Positions 18,312 to 28,071 are shown, numbered from the stretch's first letter. The stretch is DNA of 64,000 bases from Betaproteobacteria bacterium (GCA_016713305.1 JADJPK010000014.1:124001-188000); one strand, 5' to 3'. The notes: a model not told the origin generated them from the letters alone. Numbers and translations are program-made.

Positions 18312-20177
18312 CTACTTGAGGAACCCGATGGAAATCCAGGGCACGGCCGCGACGACGATCAGGCCCGCGATCAGCGCCAGCATGTAACCCACGATGGGCT
18401 TCATGCCTTCGTCCGGCGACGCGCGCCCCACGGCGCAGGCCGCGTAGTACCCCACCCCGAACGGCGGTGCGAACAGACCCACCCCCATGGACAGGATGAC
18501 GACCATGGCGTAGTGGATCTCGTGTACGCCCACCTCGCGGGCGATGGGGAACAGCAGCGGCCCGAACAGGACGATGGCGGGGATCCCTTCCAGCACGCTG
18601 CCCAGGACGATGAAGACCACGACGGATACCGCGAGGAAGCCGGCGGCACCCCCGGGCAGGTGGGCCATGACTTCCGTCAGATCCTGCGAGAAGCCGGACT
18701 GGGTGAGCGACCACGCCATGCCCGTCGCGGCGCCGATGATGAAGAGGATGGCCCCCGACAGCGCCGCGGTCTCGACAAGCATGGGCATCAGCCGGCGCCA
18801 CGGGAAGCGGCGGTAGATGACAAGTCCCGCCAGCGTGGCGTAGACGATGCCGATGGTGGAGACCTCCGTGGCCGTGGCCACGCCACCGACGACCGCGGAA
18901 CGGATGACGAACGGGAGTGCGAGGGCGGGGGACGCCACGACGAGGCTCTTGAGGATCTCGCCTCGCGTCGCTTTCCTCACCGCCGAAAGATCCTCGTGCC
19001 GGTAGCGGTACCAGACGACGCAGCACAGGGTGATGGCCAGCACCAGACCCGGCAGCAGGCCGCCGGTGAAGAGCGCCGCGATCGATACGCCGGTCACCGA
19101 TCCGATGGTGATGAGCACGAGGCTCGGCGGGATCGTTTCGGTCTGCGCACCGGTGGCGGAGAGCAGGGCGACGAGATCACCCCGCTTGGCGCCACGGGCC
19201 TGCATTTCGGGGAACAGCACGGGCGCGACCGCCGCCATGTCCGCCGCCTTCGAACCTGAGATCCCCGACACGAGGTACATGGAGCCCACCAGCACGTACG
19301 AGAGCCCGCCCTTCACGTGACCGAGGAGATTGCCGAGGAAGTTCACCATCGCCTTGGCCATGCCGGTCATCTCGATCAGCAGGCCGAGGAACACGAACAG
19401 CGGCACGGAGAGCAGGATGAGGTGCGACATCCCTTCGTCCATGCGGCCCACGACGACAGGCATCGGCACGTCGGTGGTCACCGCCAGGTAGCCGAACGTC
19501 GCGAGCCCGAAGGAGAACGCGATGGGAACGCCGGAGAACACGGCGACGGAGACGACGCCCACGAAGAACACGAGGAGGTTGGCGTTGCCCAGGCCGCGCA
19601 ATACAGGACCCAGCGCCAGAACGATGCCGATCGCCACGCCCACCATCGCCGCGGCCGCGATGAAACGCCGCCATGTGCCCGCCCGCAGCAGCCGGACAAG
19701 TGCCGCGACGATCATGAGACCGCAACCGACGGGCAGGGCCGCCGCGCGCCAGGCGTTGGAAATATCCATCGCCGGTGTCGTGATCATCTGTTCGTCGCGG
19801 GCGAACTCGAACGACGGTTCCACGATCAGCAGGAGGAACGCCAGAGCGGCGACCAGGGCGAACACATCCAGGAATGCGCGTGTCTTCGGGCCGACCATGC
19901 CGACGACCGCCGTCATCCGCATGTGCTCGTTCTTGCGCAGGGCCACCACGGAACCGAGCATGGCAAGCCAGAGGAACAGCATGGAGGCGAGTTCGTCCGT
20001 CCACACGAGGGGGGATTCGAGGACGTAGCGCGCCACCACCCCGGAGAACAGGATCACGATTTCGGCGATCACCAGCAGCGCCACGATGGGCTCGGTAATC
20101 CAGCCCAGCAGCCGGTCGGCGAAGGCCAGCGGCCCCCTTGCCGCGCTTCCATTGCGCGCGTCTTGTTCGTGCTTCAC
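18312..20177 (-). CDS. TRAP transporter fused permease (DctQ-DctM)
   Basis: Single polypeptide of about 621 residues combining the small four-helix DctQ subunit (about residues 15-195) with the large DctM permease (about 200-615). The DctM signature is visible in GLLIEMTGMAKAMVNFLG and GSKAADMAAVAPVLFPEM, with many hydrophobic helices. The chosen start is GTG 20177 because GGAGG lies 5-6 bases upstream; a longer frame to 20291 adds a charged, non-homologous N-terminus. It works with the downstream DctP protein. It is separated by 217 bases from the kinase gene, which may have its own terminator or promoter in between. Confidence 0.9.
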   Translation of the reverse strand: MKHEQDARNGSAARGPLAFADRLLGWITEPIVALLVIAEIVILFSGVVARYVLESPLVWTDELASMLFLWLAMLGSVVALRKNEHMRMTAVVGMVGPKTRAFLDVFALVAALAFLLLIVEPSFEFARDEQMITTPAMDISNAWRAAALPVGCGLMIVAALVRLLRAGTWRRFIAAAAMVGVAIGIVLALGPVLRGLGNANLLVFFVGVVSVAVFSGVPIAFSFGLATFGYLAVTTDVPMPVVVGRMDEGMSHLILLSVPLFVFLGLLIEMTGMAKAMVNFLGNLLGHVKGGLSYVLVGSMYLVSGISGSKAADMAAVAPVLFPEMQARGAKRGDLVALLSATGAQTETIPPSLVLITIGSVTGVSIAALFTGGLLPGLVLAITLCCVVWYRYRHEDLSAVRKATRGEILKSLVVASPALALPFVIRSAVVGGVATATEVSTIGIVYATLAGLVIYRRFPWRRLMPMLVETAALSGAILFIIGAATGMAWSLTQSGFSQDLTEVMAHLPGGAAGFLAVSVVVFIVLGSVLEGIPAIVLFGPLLFPIAREVGVHEIHYAMVVILSMGVGLFAPPFGVGYYAACAVGRASPDEGMKPIVGYMLALIAGLIVVAAVPWISIGFLK

Positions 20178-20394
20178 GGATCCTCCGTCCCTCGTTTTCG
20201 TTCTTTCCCGTCGGGGCTTGCCTCGCCCAGACTTCGGCTGGCGTTGGCCGGCATCGTACGCCGCCCGCCTCGTCCCGGAAGCCTTCTTCATGCGCTGTCC
20301 TGTTCCGGGGCTTCACGCGCCAGGGTTGCGGCTGCGTTCCTCGCACGGTTGTGAAAGGGCCGCGAGCAGCGCCCGTCCAGCGTTCAGCGGAACA

Positions 20395-21744
20395 TCACCC
20401 GTCCCGCACCCGGCCGAAGTAGTCGGCATCACCCATCTGGCCGCCCTTGAGGGCGATTTCGAGGCCGTCGAAACGGGCGTCGGCACTGTATCCCCGGCAC
20501 AGCGGCGCACCCGGCGTCAGCTCGGATTGCATTTCGAGGGCGTAGAGACCCAGCTCCTGAGTCGCGTAGCTCGACGTGTCGCCCCCCGCGATCACCACAC
20601 GTCTCAGCCCCGTCCGCGATAGCAGCTCGCGGGCGAGCCGGCCCAGTTCCGCTCCGAGCAGCCGGGCGGTGCCGCCGCTGCCCAGCAAGGCTCGTGTGGC
20701 GCCGATGCTGGGATCCTCCGGGCCGGAGGCCGTGTAGAGAAGCACGCTGCGTCCGGAGGCGAGCGCGGACAGGGCGCGGTCGAGCAGCACCGATCGAGCC
20801 GGTCCTGCGCGGACAGGGTCGACCAGATCTTCCGCGCAGGCCCGGATCGTCTCGAATCCGTGTTCGGCGGCCCAGCCGATCTGCTGTGCGGTCATGGGCG
20901 AAGCGCTGCCCGACATCGCGATCAGCTGCTTCACAGGTTCGATCCGCGGCAACTGCGCCCGACCGGCAGGAATCGTCCCGGTGGATCTCCAGTGCGCCGT
21001 GAGCGCATAGCCGACGCCCGACGAACCCACCACGAACTGGGGCCTCACCTGCGCCTCGCGCCAGATGAGACGGCCCGACTGCCGCAAGCGCGGAGCATCG
21101 AGCACGTCGTGCAGCAGCATGCCGGCGCCTTCCCGCATCCGCGCACTGAACCGGACATCGACGGAGGCATCCTCACCGTCGAGGTCCACGAGATTCATGA
21201 GGGATACGGGGAGCGGGGTCTGCGCTGCGAGGTGCTGCCGCAGATCCGATTCCAGCATCGGTGTCGCCGGGTGACGTGACATCGTCGGATGCCGGTCGAG
21301 CCGGTGGATCTCCGGCCCCGCGGCGGCGAAGTGGTTGCCGAAGAGGGTGAAGCGGCGCAGCGGCGGCGCACCGGCAAGGATCTGGACGGCGTCCTCCGAA
21401 TTCAACTCGCGCCGCGCGAATTCCACGACATGGCCGATGTTGCCGATTGCCGGAGAGGAATCGAACGTCGAGCACACCTTGTAGTGCAACAGCGGGGCCC
21501 CGAGCTTCCACAGCCAGCGCAGGACCGGGAACAGTTCGGTGTCCATTTCCGCGGGCGTCATCGCGCGGCTGGTCCCCGCCACGCCGATGCAGCGCACGTC
21601 GGCGAAGCGGCCCCGCATGAGCGCAGGGTCGGGCGGCGCCAGGAACAGCACGGTGCGCAGCCCGGACAGCGCGAGGGCCTCCATGGCATCGGTGGAGCCG
21701 GTGAAGTCGTCGCCGTAGAAGGCGAGCAGGCGTTCGGTGTTCAT
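20395..21744 (-). CDS. Four-carbon acid sugar kinase (DUF1537 family)
   Basis: 449-residue kinase. The N-terminal substrate domain begins LLAFYGDDFTGSTDAMEAL, the family hallmark. The C-terminal nucleotide domain has VVIAGGDTSSYATQELG and a CRGYS segment. Members phosphorylate four-carbon acids such as threonate/erythronate, or 3-oxo-isoapionate. The start codon lies 2 bases after the stop of the RuBisCO-like gene, so the two are translationally linked. A DUF1537 kinase next to an RLP is the signature of a phosphorylate-then-decarboxylate route. Substrate is inferred only. Confidence 0.9.
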   Translation of the reverse strand: MNTERLLAFYGDDFTGSTDAMEALALSGLRTVLFLAPPDPALMRGRFADVRCIGVAGTSRAMTPAEMDTELFPVLRWLWKLGAPLLHYKVCSTFDSSPAIGNIGHVVEFARRELNSEDAVQILAGAPPLRRFTLFGNHFAAAGPEIHRLDRHPTMSRHPATPMLESDLRQHLAAQTPLPVSLMNLVDLDGEDASVDVRFSARMREGAGMLLHDVLDAPRLRQSGRLIWREAQVRPQFVVGSSGVGYALTAHWRSTGTIPAGRAQLPRIEPVKQLIAMSGSASPMTAQQIGWAAEHGFETIRACAEDLVDPVRAGPARSVLLDRALSALASGRSVLLYTASGPEDPSIGATRALLGSGGTARLLGAELGRLARELLSRTGLRRVVIAGGDTSSYATQELGLYALEMQSELTPGAPLCRGYSADARFDGLEIALKGGQMGDADYFGRVRDG

Positions 21745-21746
21745 GG

Positions 21747-23012
21747 TCAGCGCTTGCCGAACTTGTCGATCGCCGCCTTCAGCTCGGGACGGGTGGCCGC
21801 GTACTCGGCGAGAGGTACGCCCGCTACTGCGGCCTCCCACCCTTGCTGCATGCTGCGCACGCCCGCGGCCGTTCCACCGGGATGCGCGATGATCCCGCCC
21901 CCGGCCAGATGCACGACGTCCATGGTCCCCGTGGTCGAGTAGATGTCCATCGCCGAGCCCGCCCACTGGGCGGACGAGATCGCGGGCATCACGCGGTACC
22001 CGCCGAACATCGGGGCGAGGCAATCGCGGATGGACCGGCCGACCTCTTCGTCGCTCTCGTAGAACTTGCTGCCGTAGCCGCCCACGTGAAGATGGTCGAC
22101 GCCGGCCAGCCGCCAGAATTTCTGGAAGGCGGTGAAGCCCATGCCCAGCATCGGATCGCGCGCCATCGCGCCGAACCAGGCACGGTGACCGTGAATCGGG
22201 AGCTCGCAGTGCCGCCGCAGATGGGCCACGGCAGCAAGCCCCACACAGTTCACGTTGACCATCACGCAGGTGCCGCCCGCGTCGCGCACCAGGTCGTGCG
22301 ACCGGAGCATGTGATCGATGTCGCCGGTGATGTTGAAGGCGTACATCGCCTTGCGTCCCGTGTGATCCGCCGCACGCTCGATCTCGTACATGGCCACGCC
22401 GACGCGCTCCGCGAGCGGTGCATAGGGACCATCCGCGTTCAGCTCGTCGTCCTTGATGAAGTCCAGACCGGCGAGGGCGAGATCGCGCACGAGCGGCGCG
22501 AATTCGTCCAGCGCCAGCCCCACGCTCGGCTTGATGATGGTGCCGATCACCGGCCGGCCTTCCACCTGCGCCAGCCTGCGGGTCCCGTCGATCCCGAAAC
22601 CGGGGCCGGGGTAGCGCTGCGCGAACGCGGCGGGCAACTCGAGATCCAGCAGCCTCACACCGGACAGTTCCTGCAGCTCGTAGAGATTGCCCGCGACGGT
22701 CGACATGAGCGCAGGCAGGGACGGGCCGAAATTGTGGAGCGGAAAGGAGATGTGGACGATGCCGCGGCGGTACGAAGGCGCGCCGGCGGCGGATCTCGGC
22801 GGCTTGGATCCGGGGAGGCTCGGTGCCGCGACGGACTCGCGCGGCTCGATCCGCTCGACCCGTGCGCCATAGCGCTCCTTCAATTCCACCGTTTCTCCGG
22901 GCACGGAAACGAAGGTCCCGCTCGATTGCTCGCCGGCGATCACCTCGGCGGCGTGTTCCAGCGAATGCGGCGTCTCGATGAGATACGCCGCGACCACGCG
23001 GTCATCAGTCAT
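21747..23012 (-). CDS. RuBisCO-like protein (form IV large-subunit homologue)
   Basis: 421 residues. All the catalytic-lysine positions of RuBisCO are kept: K161 in GTIIKPSVGL, the carbamate site K187 with D189 and E190 in GLDFIKDDE, His 274/His 276 with Arg 277 in HGHRAWFGA, loop-6 K316 in HVGGYGSKF, and the phosphate-binding GGGIIAHPGG. It is therefore likely to be an active metal-dependent enzyme, not a remnant. Known RLPs next to DUF1537 kinases act as 3-oxo-isoapionate-4-phosphate decarboxylase or transcarboxylase/hydrolase; others are methionine-salvage enolases. The neighbours (kinase, SDRs, TRAP) favour the decarboxylase type. True CO2 fixation is unlikely: no small subunit or phosphoribulokinase is present. 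Confidence 0.9.
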   Translation of the reverse strand: MTDDRVVAAYLIETPHSLEHAAEVIAGEQSSGTFVSVPGETVELKERYGARVERIEPRESVAAPSLPGSKPPRSAAGAPSYRRGIVHISFPLHNFGPSLPALMSTVAGNLYELQELSGVRLLDLELPAAFAQRYPGPGFGIDGTRRLAQVEGRPVIGTIIKPSVGLALDEFAPLVRDLALAGLDFIKDDELNADGPYAPLAERVGVAMYEIERAADHTGRKAMYAFNITGDIDHMLRSHDLVRDAGGTCVMVNVNCVGLAAVAHLRRHCELPIHGHRAWFGAMARDPMLGMGFTAFQKFWRLAGVDHLHVGGYGSKFYESDEEVGRSIRDCLAPMFGGYRVMPAISSAQWAGSAMDIYSTTGTMDVVHLAGGGIIAHPGGTAAGVRSMQQGWEAAVAGVPLAEYAATRPELKAAIDKFGKR

Positions 23013-23081
23013 GCTGCGTCCTTTGCCGACGGCGCCTCGTGAGCGCCGGAAACCAAGAGAGGGAGGCGGTAGCCTCCGCCG

Positions 23082-23840
23082 TCACATCGCGCTGCCGCCG
23101 TCGACGTTGTAGACGTGTCCGGTAACGAACGAAGCCTCGTCGGAAGCGAGGAAGGCCACGACGGCCGCGATCTCGGGCGGCTGGGCCACGCGGCCCATGG
23201 GCGTCATGCCTATGACTCTGTCGAGTGTACCCTGAGGCAGGCGCTGGAGCTGCCTTTCGGCCAGGGCGGTCATGGTAAGGCTCGGCGAGATGGCATTGAC
23301 GCGAATGCCCGACTTGGCGAACTCGCGCGCCAGGCCCTTTGTCATGGCGATGACCGCGCCCTTGGAGGTCGAATAGGCCACCGTGCCCAGCAATCCACCG
23401 CCGCGCTGACCGGCCACGGAACTCAGATTGACGATGGACCCCTTGCCCTGTTTCAGCATGACCGGGATCACGGCCTGGCAGCAGATCCAGACGCCGGTCG
23501 TGTTGACCCGCATCACGCGTTCGTAGTCGTCGAGGGTGAGTTCGAGAAACGGACGCGAACTCTCGATGCCCGCGTTGTTGATGAGCACGTCGATCCGGCC
23601 GTGACGCGCGAGCACCGCAGCCACCATGGCGGCGGCACTGGCGGGATCGGTGACGTCGAGCGTGACCGCGGTGGCGGGGATGCCTTCCGCCACCAGCCGG
23701 GCGGCGGTCTCTTCGGCGGCTTCGGTCTGGAGGTCGGCGATCACCGTGGTGAAACCGCGCGCACCGAGCGCTCGGGCGGTCGCTTCGCCGATGCCACCGG
23801 CACCGCCGGTGATGATGGCCGTGGGCGGGTGTGGCTCCAT
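23082..23840 (-). CDS. SDR-family oxidoreductase (first gene of TRAP/RLP block)
   Basis: 252-residue short-chain dehydrogenase. Motifs: TGGAGGIG near the N-terminus, NNAGIES, catalytic Ser in NLSSVAG, YSTSK, and the C-terminal VDGG. ATG 23840 has a GAGGA ribosome binding site; the longer open frame was rejected. It is the promoter-proximal gene of the minus-strand block and, by analogy with known acid-sugar pathways, may oxidise the imported hydroxy acid to the 3-keto acid used by the kinase (inference). A 69-base gap separates it from the RuBisCO-like gene. Confidence 0.9.
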   Translation of the reverse strand: MEPHPPTAIITGGAGGIGEATARALGARGFTTVIADLQTEAAEETAARLVAEGIPATAVTLDVTDPASAAAMVAAVLARHGRIDVLINNAGIESSRPFLELTLDDYERVMRVNTTGVWICCQAVIPVMLKQGKGSIVNLSSVAGQRGGGLLGTVAYSTSKGAVIAMTKGLAREFAKSGIRVNAISPSLTMTALAERQLQRLPQGTLDRVIGMTPMGRVAQPPEIAAVVAFLASDEASFVTGHVYNVDGGSAM

Positions 23841-24059
23841 GTGTGTCCTCGTGCTTGATTGACGGCGGCCGGATTCTACGCCCGCCGGCCAGCGTGTCGC
23901 CGTGCCATCGAGTGGCCCGATCGCGCCGGGCCTTCCGTCCGCGCGGGCCAATCAATGGGATCTGCCGTAAACCGCTTGAAGGCGTCTGCCGTTACGCCTG
24001 CAACCGCCCGCAAGATGGCCGGCGAGGCGGACCAGGGAAGATCAACCAAAGGAGGTTTC

Positions 24060-24362
24060 ATGTCGAAGCTGTTGCTGGGGATTGCCGTGCTGGCAGTCGT
24101 GGGTGCCGTGACGCCCGTCATGGCAGACGATCAGGCGCAGGGAAACGGCGCACAGGAAGCGCGGGAGAACCGGAAGGAACTGCGTGAGGACCGGCGAGAA
24201 CGCAGAGAAGACCGGCGGGAGTTGAAGGAGGACGTCGCCGAGGGGGCGTCCAAGCGGGAGATCGCCCGCGACACCCATGAACTGCGGCACGACCGGCGCG
24301 AAGTCAAGCGCGACCGGCGCGAGATCCGGCACGATCGCCGGGGCAGGAAGGATCACGACTGA
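24060..24362 (+). CDS. Small secreted Arg/Asp/Glu-rich repeat protein
   Basis: 100 residues with a clear signal peptide (1-22, ending PVMA). The remainder is almost entirely charged and built on imperfect D-R-R-E-type units (EDRRERRE, EDRRELKED, HDRREVKRDRRE, HDRRG), predicted to be helical or disordered. A perfect GGAGG lies 4 bases before ATG 24060. I do not recognise a defined function; similar charged small periplasmic proteins are common in Betaproteobacteria. It is monocistronic, with a strong terminator behind. Confidence 0.75.
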   Translation: MSKLLLGIAVLAVVGAVTPVMADDQAQGNGAQEARENRKELREDRRERREDRRELKEDVAEGASKREIARDTHELRHDRREVKRDRREIRHDRRGRKDHD

Positions 24363-24421
24363 GGGCGCGGGCGCGGCGACCGAACGCAGCGACCGAACGC
24401 AGCGACTCGCGCCCATGAATG

Positions 24422-24457
24422 CAGAAGGCCCCGGGCGGAACACGCCGGGGCCTTCTG
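24422..24457. terminator. Bidirectional terminator
   Basis: 13-bp perfect stem (24422-24434 with 24445-24457), CAGAAGGCCCCGG and its complement, 10-base loop. It lies between the charged small protein gene and the convergent oxidoreductase gene. Confidence 0.75.
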
Positions 24458-24585
24458 TCCTTGAGCCTTCCGGCTTCCGGACTGCCGTGAAGCCGCACTT
24501 GGTCCAGCGGGCACCCTATCGTCATTCCACACGCGTCGGAGATCTCGGGGCGGGCGCCGACGGTTCCGCGGCACCTGCCGCTGAC

Positions 24586-27500
24586 CTATGCCGTGGCCCG
24601 GGCCGCCGCCTGCGGGGTTTCTGCAGCCGGCGACTCGAACGCCATCAGGAGCCGCTGTTTGGTTTCCGCGGCCTTCGCCACCGCCGCCTCCTTCACGTGG
24701 CCGAATCCGCGGATGGACTGCGGGACACCCGCCAGTTCCACCGCGGCGGCATGATTCCCGGCATCGAGCTTCGCCGCGATCCGTTCCAGGAGGGCTTCGT
24801 AGTCGGCGATCAGTCTGCGCTCCATCTGCCGTTCTGCCGTGCGTCCGAAGATGTCCAGGGCCGTACCGCGGAGAAACTTGAGCTTTGCGAGCACCTTGAA
24901 GGCCGTGAAGACCCAGGGACCGAACTGCTGCTTCAGCAGATGGCCGGTGCGCGGATCGCGCCTGGCGAACAGCGGCGGGGCCATGTGGAACTTCATGGTC
25001 GGGGTGCCTTCGAACTGCATTTCGATGGATTTCAGGAACGCCGGATCGGTGTGCAGACGAGCCACCTCGTATTCGTCCTTGTAGGCCATGAGCTTGTGCA
25101 GCGTGCGCACGGCGGCCTCCGTCAGTGAGGTACGGCCTGGCGCCACACGTCCCTCGGCTTCGCGCACCTTGCGGATGGTGGCGAGAAAACGATCGGCGTA
25201 TGCGCCGTTCTGATACTCCGTGAGACGTCTGGCGCGATCCGCGACGAGTTCGTCGAGCGTCTGTGGCGCCGGCGCCACGGGAACGAAACCGTTGTCCCGA
25301 AGCAGCTGGTCGACCGCGCCGGGATCGTGCGCCCACAGGCGGCCCAGCCGGATGGCGTTCAGGTTGAACGCCACCTGTACGCCATTCAGTTGCACGGCAC
25401 GCTCGATCGCTTCCATGGAAAGCGGCAACCAGCCCCTCTGCAAGGCGACGCCGACCATGAAGAAGTTCGCGCCGATGGCATCGCCGCAGAGCGTGAGCGC
25501 GATCCCCGTCGCGTCTGCGTAGGCGATGTTGCCGCCGAGGACGCGGCTTTCGATCTTGCGGGTGATGAATCCAGTGTCGATCTTCTCGTCGGGATTGAAA
25601 TTGAAGGCGGAGGTGATCTGCACGCGGTTGTTTCCGAGGAACCGGGTTTCGGATGACAGCGTGCGATAGGCCTCCTCCGAGAGCGCAGCGACCAGGTCGA
25701 AGGCGATCACGAGCTGCGCCTCGCCCACGCCGACGACCTGGGTGGAGATCGGTGTGTTGCCGGACGTCAGCCGCAGGTGGCTCAGCACGGCGCCGTTCTT
25801 CTGCGACATGCCGGTCATGTCGTAGACCGAGGCCTGCAGTCCCTGGAGGTGCGCCGCCATCGCGAGCACCGCACCTACCGTGACCACGCCGGTACCGCCG
25901 ATGCCCGCAAGCATGATGCCCGCGCCGATCGGGGGGACCGGTGGAACCTGGGGTGGGGGGAGGGAAGCGAATAGCGCTTCGTCGATGCGGGCCTTGCCGC
26001 GCTTGCGCATCTCGACTCCCTCCAGCGTGACGAAGGAGGGGCAGAATCCCTTGGCGCAGCTGTAATCCTTGTTGCAGCTCGACTGATTGATGCGCCGCTT
26101 GCGCCCCAGCGGCGTCTCGAGCGGCTCGATGGAAACGCAGCCCGATTTCGCGGAACAGTCGCCGCAGCCTTCGCAGACCGCATCGTTGATCACCATGCGC
26201 ACGGGTGGATCCTCCAGCGCCTTGCGCTTGCGCCGCCGCCGCTTCTCCGCCGCGCAGGTCTGCTCGTAGATGATGACCGTGCAGCCGGGTTCCTCCCTCA
26301 GTTCCCGCTGAACCTCGTCGAGCTTGCTGCGAGGGTGCACCGGCACCCCTGCCGGCAGGGCCCCCTGCGCATAGCGGGACGGGTCCTCCGTCACGAGCAC
26401 CACTTTCCGGGCGCCTTCGGCCAGCACCTGCTGGGCGATCAGCACAGGTGACAGCGGACCTTCGACCGGCTGCCCGCCTGTCATGGCGATGGCGTCGTTG
26501 AAGAGAATCTTGTAGGTGATGTTCGCCTTCGCCGCGATGGCCTGGCGGATGGCGAGCAGGCCCGAGTGGTAATAGGTCCCGTCGCCCAGGTTCTGGAACA
26601 TGTGCTTGCGCGACGTGAAGTGCTGCAGGGCGGCCCAGGTCGCCCCTTCGCCTCCCATCTGGGTTCCCAGCAGCGTCGTCCCTGGCTTGGCCCACATCGC
26701 CATCCCGTGGCAGCCGATGCCTGCCGTGGCGAGGCTGCCCTCCGGCACGTTGGTGGACGTGTTGTGCGGACAGCCGGAACAGAAGAACGGCAGGCGTTTG
26801 GGCGTGGCATCGGCCACGGAGAGGGCCGAGTGGCAAAGAGCCTGCGCCCGGGCGATGTGTTCCTGCACCGCGGCATCGGCCAGACCATTGGCCTCGAGGC
26901 GGCGGGCGATGGCCAGCGCCACCTCCAGCCAGTCCAGTTGCACGTCCGAAGGCAGCAGCGTGTTGCCCTGCTCGTCGCGCTTGCCGACGATGCGGGGACG
27001 GCGTTCGTCGTTGTAGAGCAGGGCGGCCGCCTGCGGTTCCATGAACGCGGACTTCTCTTCCACGAAGAAGAGTTCCGCGCATGAGGCACAGAACTCCCGC
27101 AATCCTTCCGGCTCCAGCGGCCAGATGAGGCCCACCTTGTAGACATCCACGCCGAGCGCGCGGGCACGGCCGGCGTCGATGCCCAGGTGACGCAGCGCCT
27201 GCATCACGTCGCCGTAGGCCTTGCCCGCGGTGACGATGCCCACCCGCGGTGCTGCGACCCCGAACTCGCTGCGGTCCACGCGGTTGGCGCGCCAGAACTT
27301 CTGCACCAGCGGAAGCCGGTAGCGCTTGTGGATCATCTCGTCGCGCGCGGGCGCATAGACGCCGCGGTAATACAGGCCCTCCGGTGGCAGTTCGCCCTTG
27401 GGCGGCGTCGCGATCTGCAGGCCGGTTTCGCCAGCCACCGTGGCGGTCTGCTCGATGGATTCGTTCACGCACTTGAAGGCGGTCCAGCATCCCGCGTAGC

Positions 27501-28071
27501 GCGAAAGTGCCCAGCCCAGGAGACCGTAACGGACCAGTTCGCCGACGTTCGCGGGGTACACGACCGGCATCTGGTGCGCGACCATGGCCTGCTCGCTGTG
27601 GTGCGCGATGGTGGAGGACTTGCCGGGATGATCGTCGCCAAGCAGCACCAGCACGCCCCCGTTCGGGTGGCTGCCGGTGTAGTTGCCGTGCTTGAGGGGA
27701 TCTCCCGAACGATCCACGCCAGGCCCCTTGCCGTACCAGAGCGAGAACACGCCATCCACCGTGGCGTCCCTGGCGACCGTCAGCTGCTGCGTCCCCCAGA
27801 TGGCCGTCGCCGCCAGATCCTCGTTGATGCCCGGCTGGAAGACGATGCGGTTCTCTTCCAGCCACTTCGCGGCGTCCCACATCGCCTGATCGACATAGCC
27901 CAGGGGGGAGCCGCGGTAGCCGCTCACGAATCCGGCGGTGTTCAACCCCGCAGCGAGGTCCCGCTGCCGCTGGGTGATGAGCAGGCGAACCAGCGCCTGG
28001 GGGCCGCTCATCAACGCCGGCCTGGCCGGATCCGCGAACTTGTCGTCGAGGGATACGTCGCGAAGATTCAT
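24586..28071 (-). CDS. Indolepyruvate ferredoxin oxidoreductase, fused alpha/beta/gamma type
   Basis: 1,161-residue TPP- and Fe-S-dependent oxidoreductase that converts aryl-pyruvates (or related 2-oxo acids) to acyl-CoA with ferredoxin reduction. Order: pyruvate-domain N-terminus (TAGFVSGYRGSPLGYVDQ), TPP-binding region (CSGCPHNTST, ENLGDG-like QNLGDGTYYHSG), a ferredoxin-like Cys cluster (CEGCGDCSAKSGC, then CNKDYSCAKGFC), and a C-terminal gamma domain beginning GIMLAGIGGTGVVTVG. ATG 28071 gives the normal family length; the open frame runs 480 codons further upstream only because it is antisense to the FAD oxidase gene. It is divergent from that gene and close to a thiolase, suggesting aromatic or acyl-CoA catabolism. 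Confidence 0.92.
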   Translation of the reverse strand: MNLRDVSLDDKFADPARPALMSGPQALVRLLITQRQRDLAAGLNTAGFVSGYRGSPLGYVDQAMWDAAKWLEENRIVFQPGINEDLAATAIWGTQQLTVARDATVDGVFSLWYGKGPGVDRSGDPLKHGNYTGSHPNGGVLVLLGDDHPGKSSTIAHHSEQAMVAHQMPVVYPANVGELVRYGLLGWALSRYAGCWTAFKCVNESIEQTATVAGETGLQIATPPKGELPPEGLYYRGVYAPARDEMIHKRYRLPLVQKFWRANRVDRSEFGVAAPRVGIVTAGKAYGDVMQALRHLGIDAGRARALGVDVYKVGLIWPLEPEGLREFCASCAELFFVEEKSAFMEPQAAALLYNDERRPRIVGKRDEQGNTLLPSDVQLDWLEVALAIARRLEANGLADAAVQEHIARAQALCHSALSVADATPKRLPFFCSGCPHNTSTNVPEGSLATAGIGCHGMAMWAKPGTTLLGTQMGGEGATWAALQHFTSRKHMFQNLGDGTYYHSGLLAIRQAIAAKANITYKILFNDAIAMTGGQPVEGPLSPVLIAQQVLAEGARKVVLVTEDPSRYAQGALPAGVPVHPRSKLDEVQRELREEPGCTVIIYEQTCAAEKRRRRKRKALEDPPVRMVINDAVCEGCGDCSAKSGCVSIEPLETPLGRKRRINQSSCNKDYSCAKGFCPSFVTLEGVEMRKRGKARIDEALFASLPPPQVPPVPPIGAGIMLAGIGGTGVVTVGAVLAMAAHLQGLQASVYDMTGMSQKNGAVLSHLRLTSGNTPISTQVVGVGEAQLVIAFDLVAALSEEAYRTLSSETRFLGNNRVQITSAFNFNPDEKIDTGFITRKIESRVLGGNIAYADATGIALTLCGDAIGANFFMVGVALQRGWLPLSMEAIERAVQLNGVQVAFNLNAIRLGRLWAHDPGAVDQLLRDNGFVPVAPAPQTLDELVADRARRLTEYQNGAYADRFLATIRKVREAEGRVAPGRTSLTEAAVRTLHKLMAYKDEYEVARLHTDPAFLKSIEMQFEGTPTMKFHMAPPLFARRDPRTGHLLKQQFGPWVFTAFKVLAKLKFLRGTALDIFGRTAERQMERRLIADYEALLERIAAKLDAGNHAAAVELAGVPQSIRGFGHVKEAAVAKAAETKQRLLMAFESPAAETPQAAARATA

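Noticed and set aside
21747..23012. RuBisCO-like gene as a true CO2-fixing RuBisCO
   Set aside because: No small subunit, phosphoribulokinase or other Calvin-cycle gene nearby; sequence and neighbours fit form IV RLPs.
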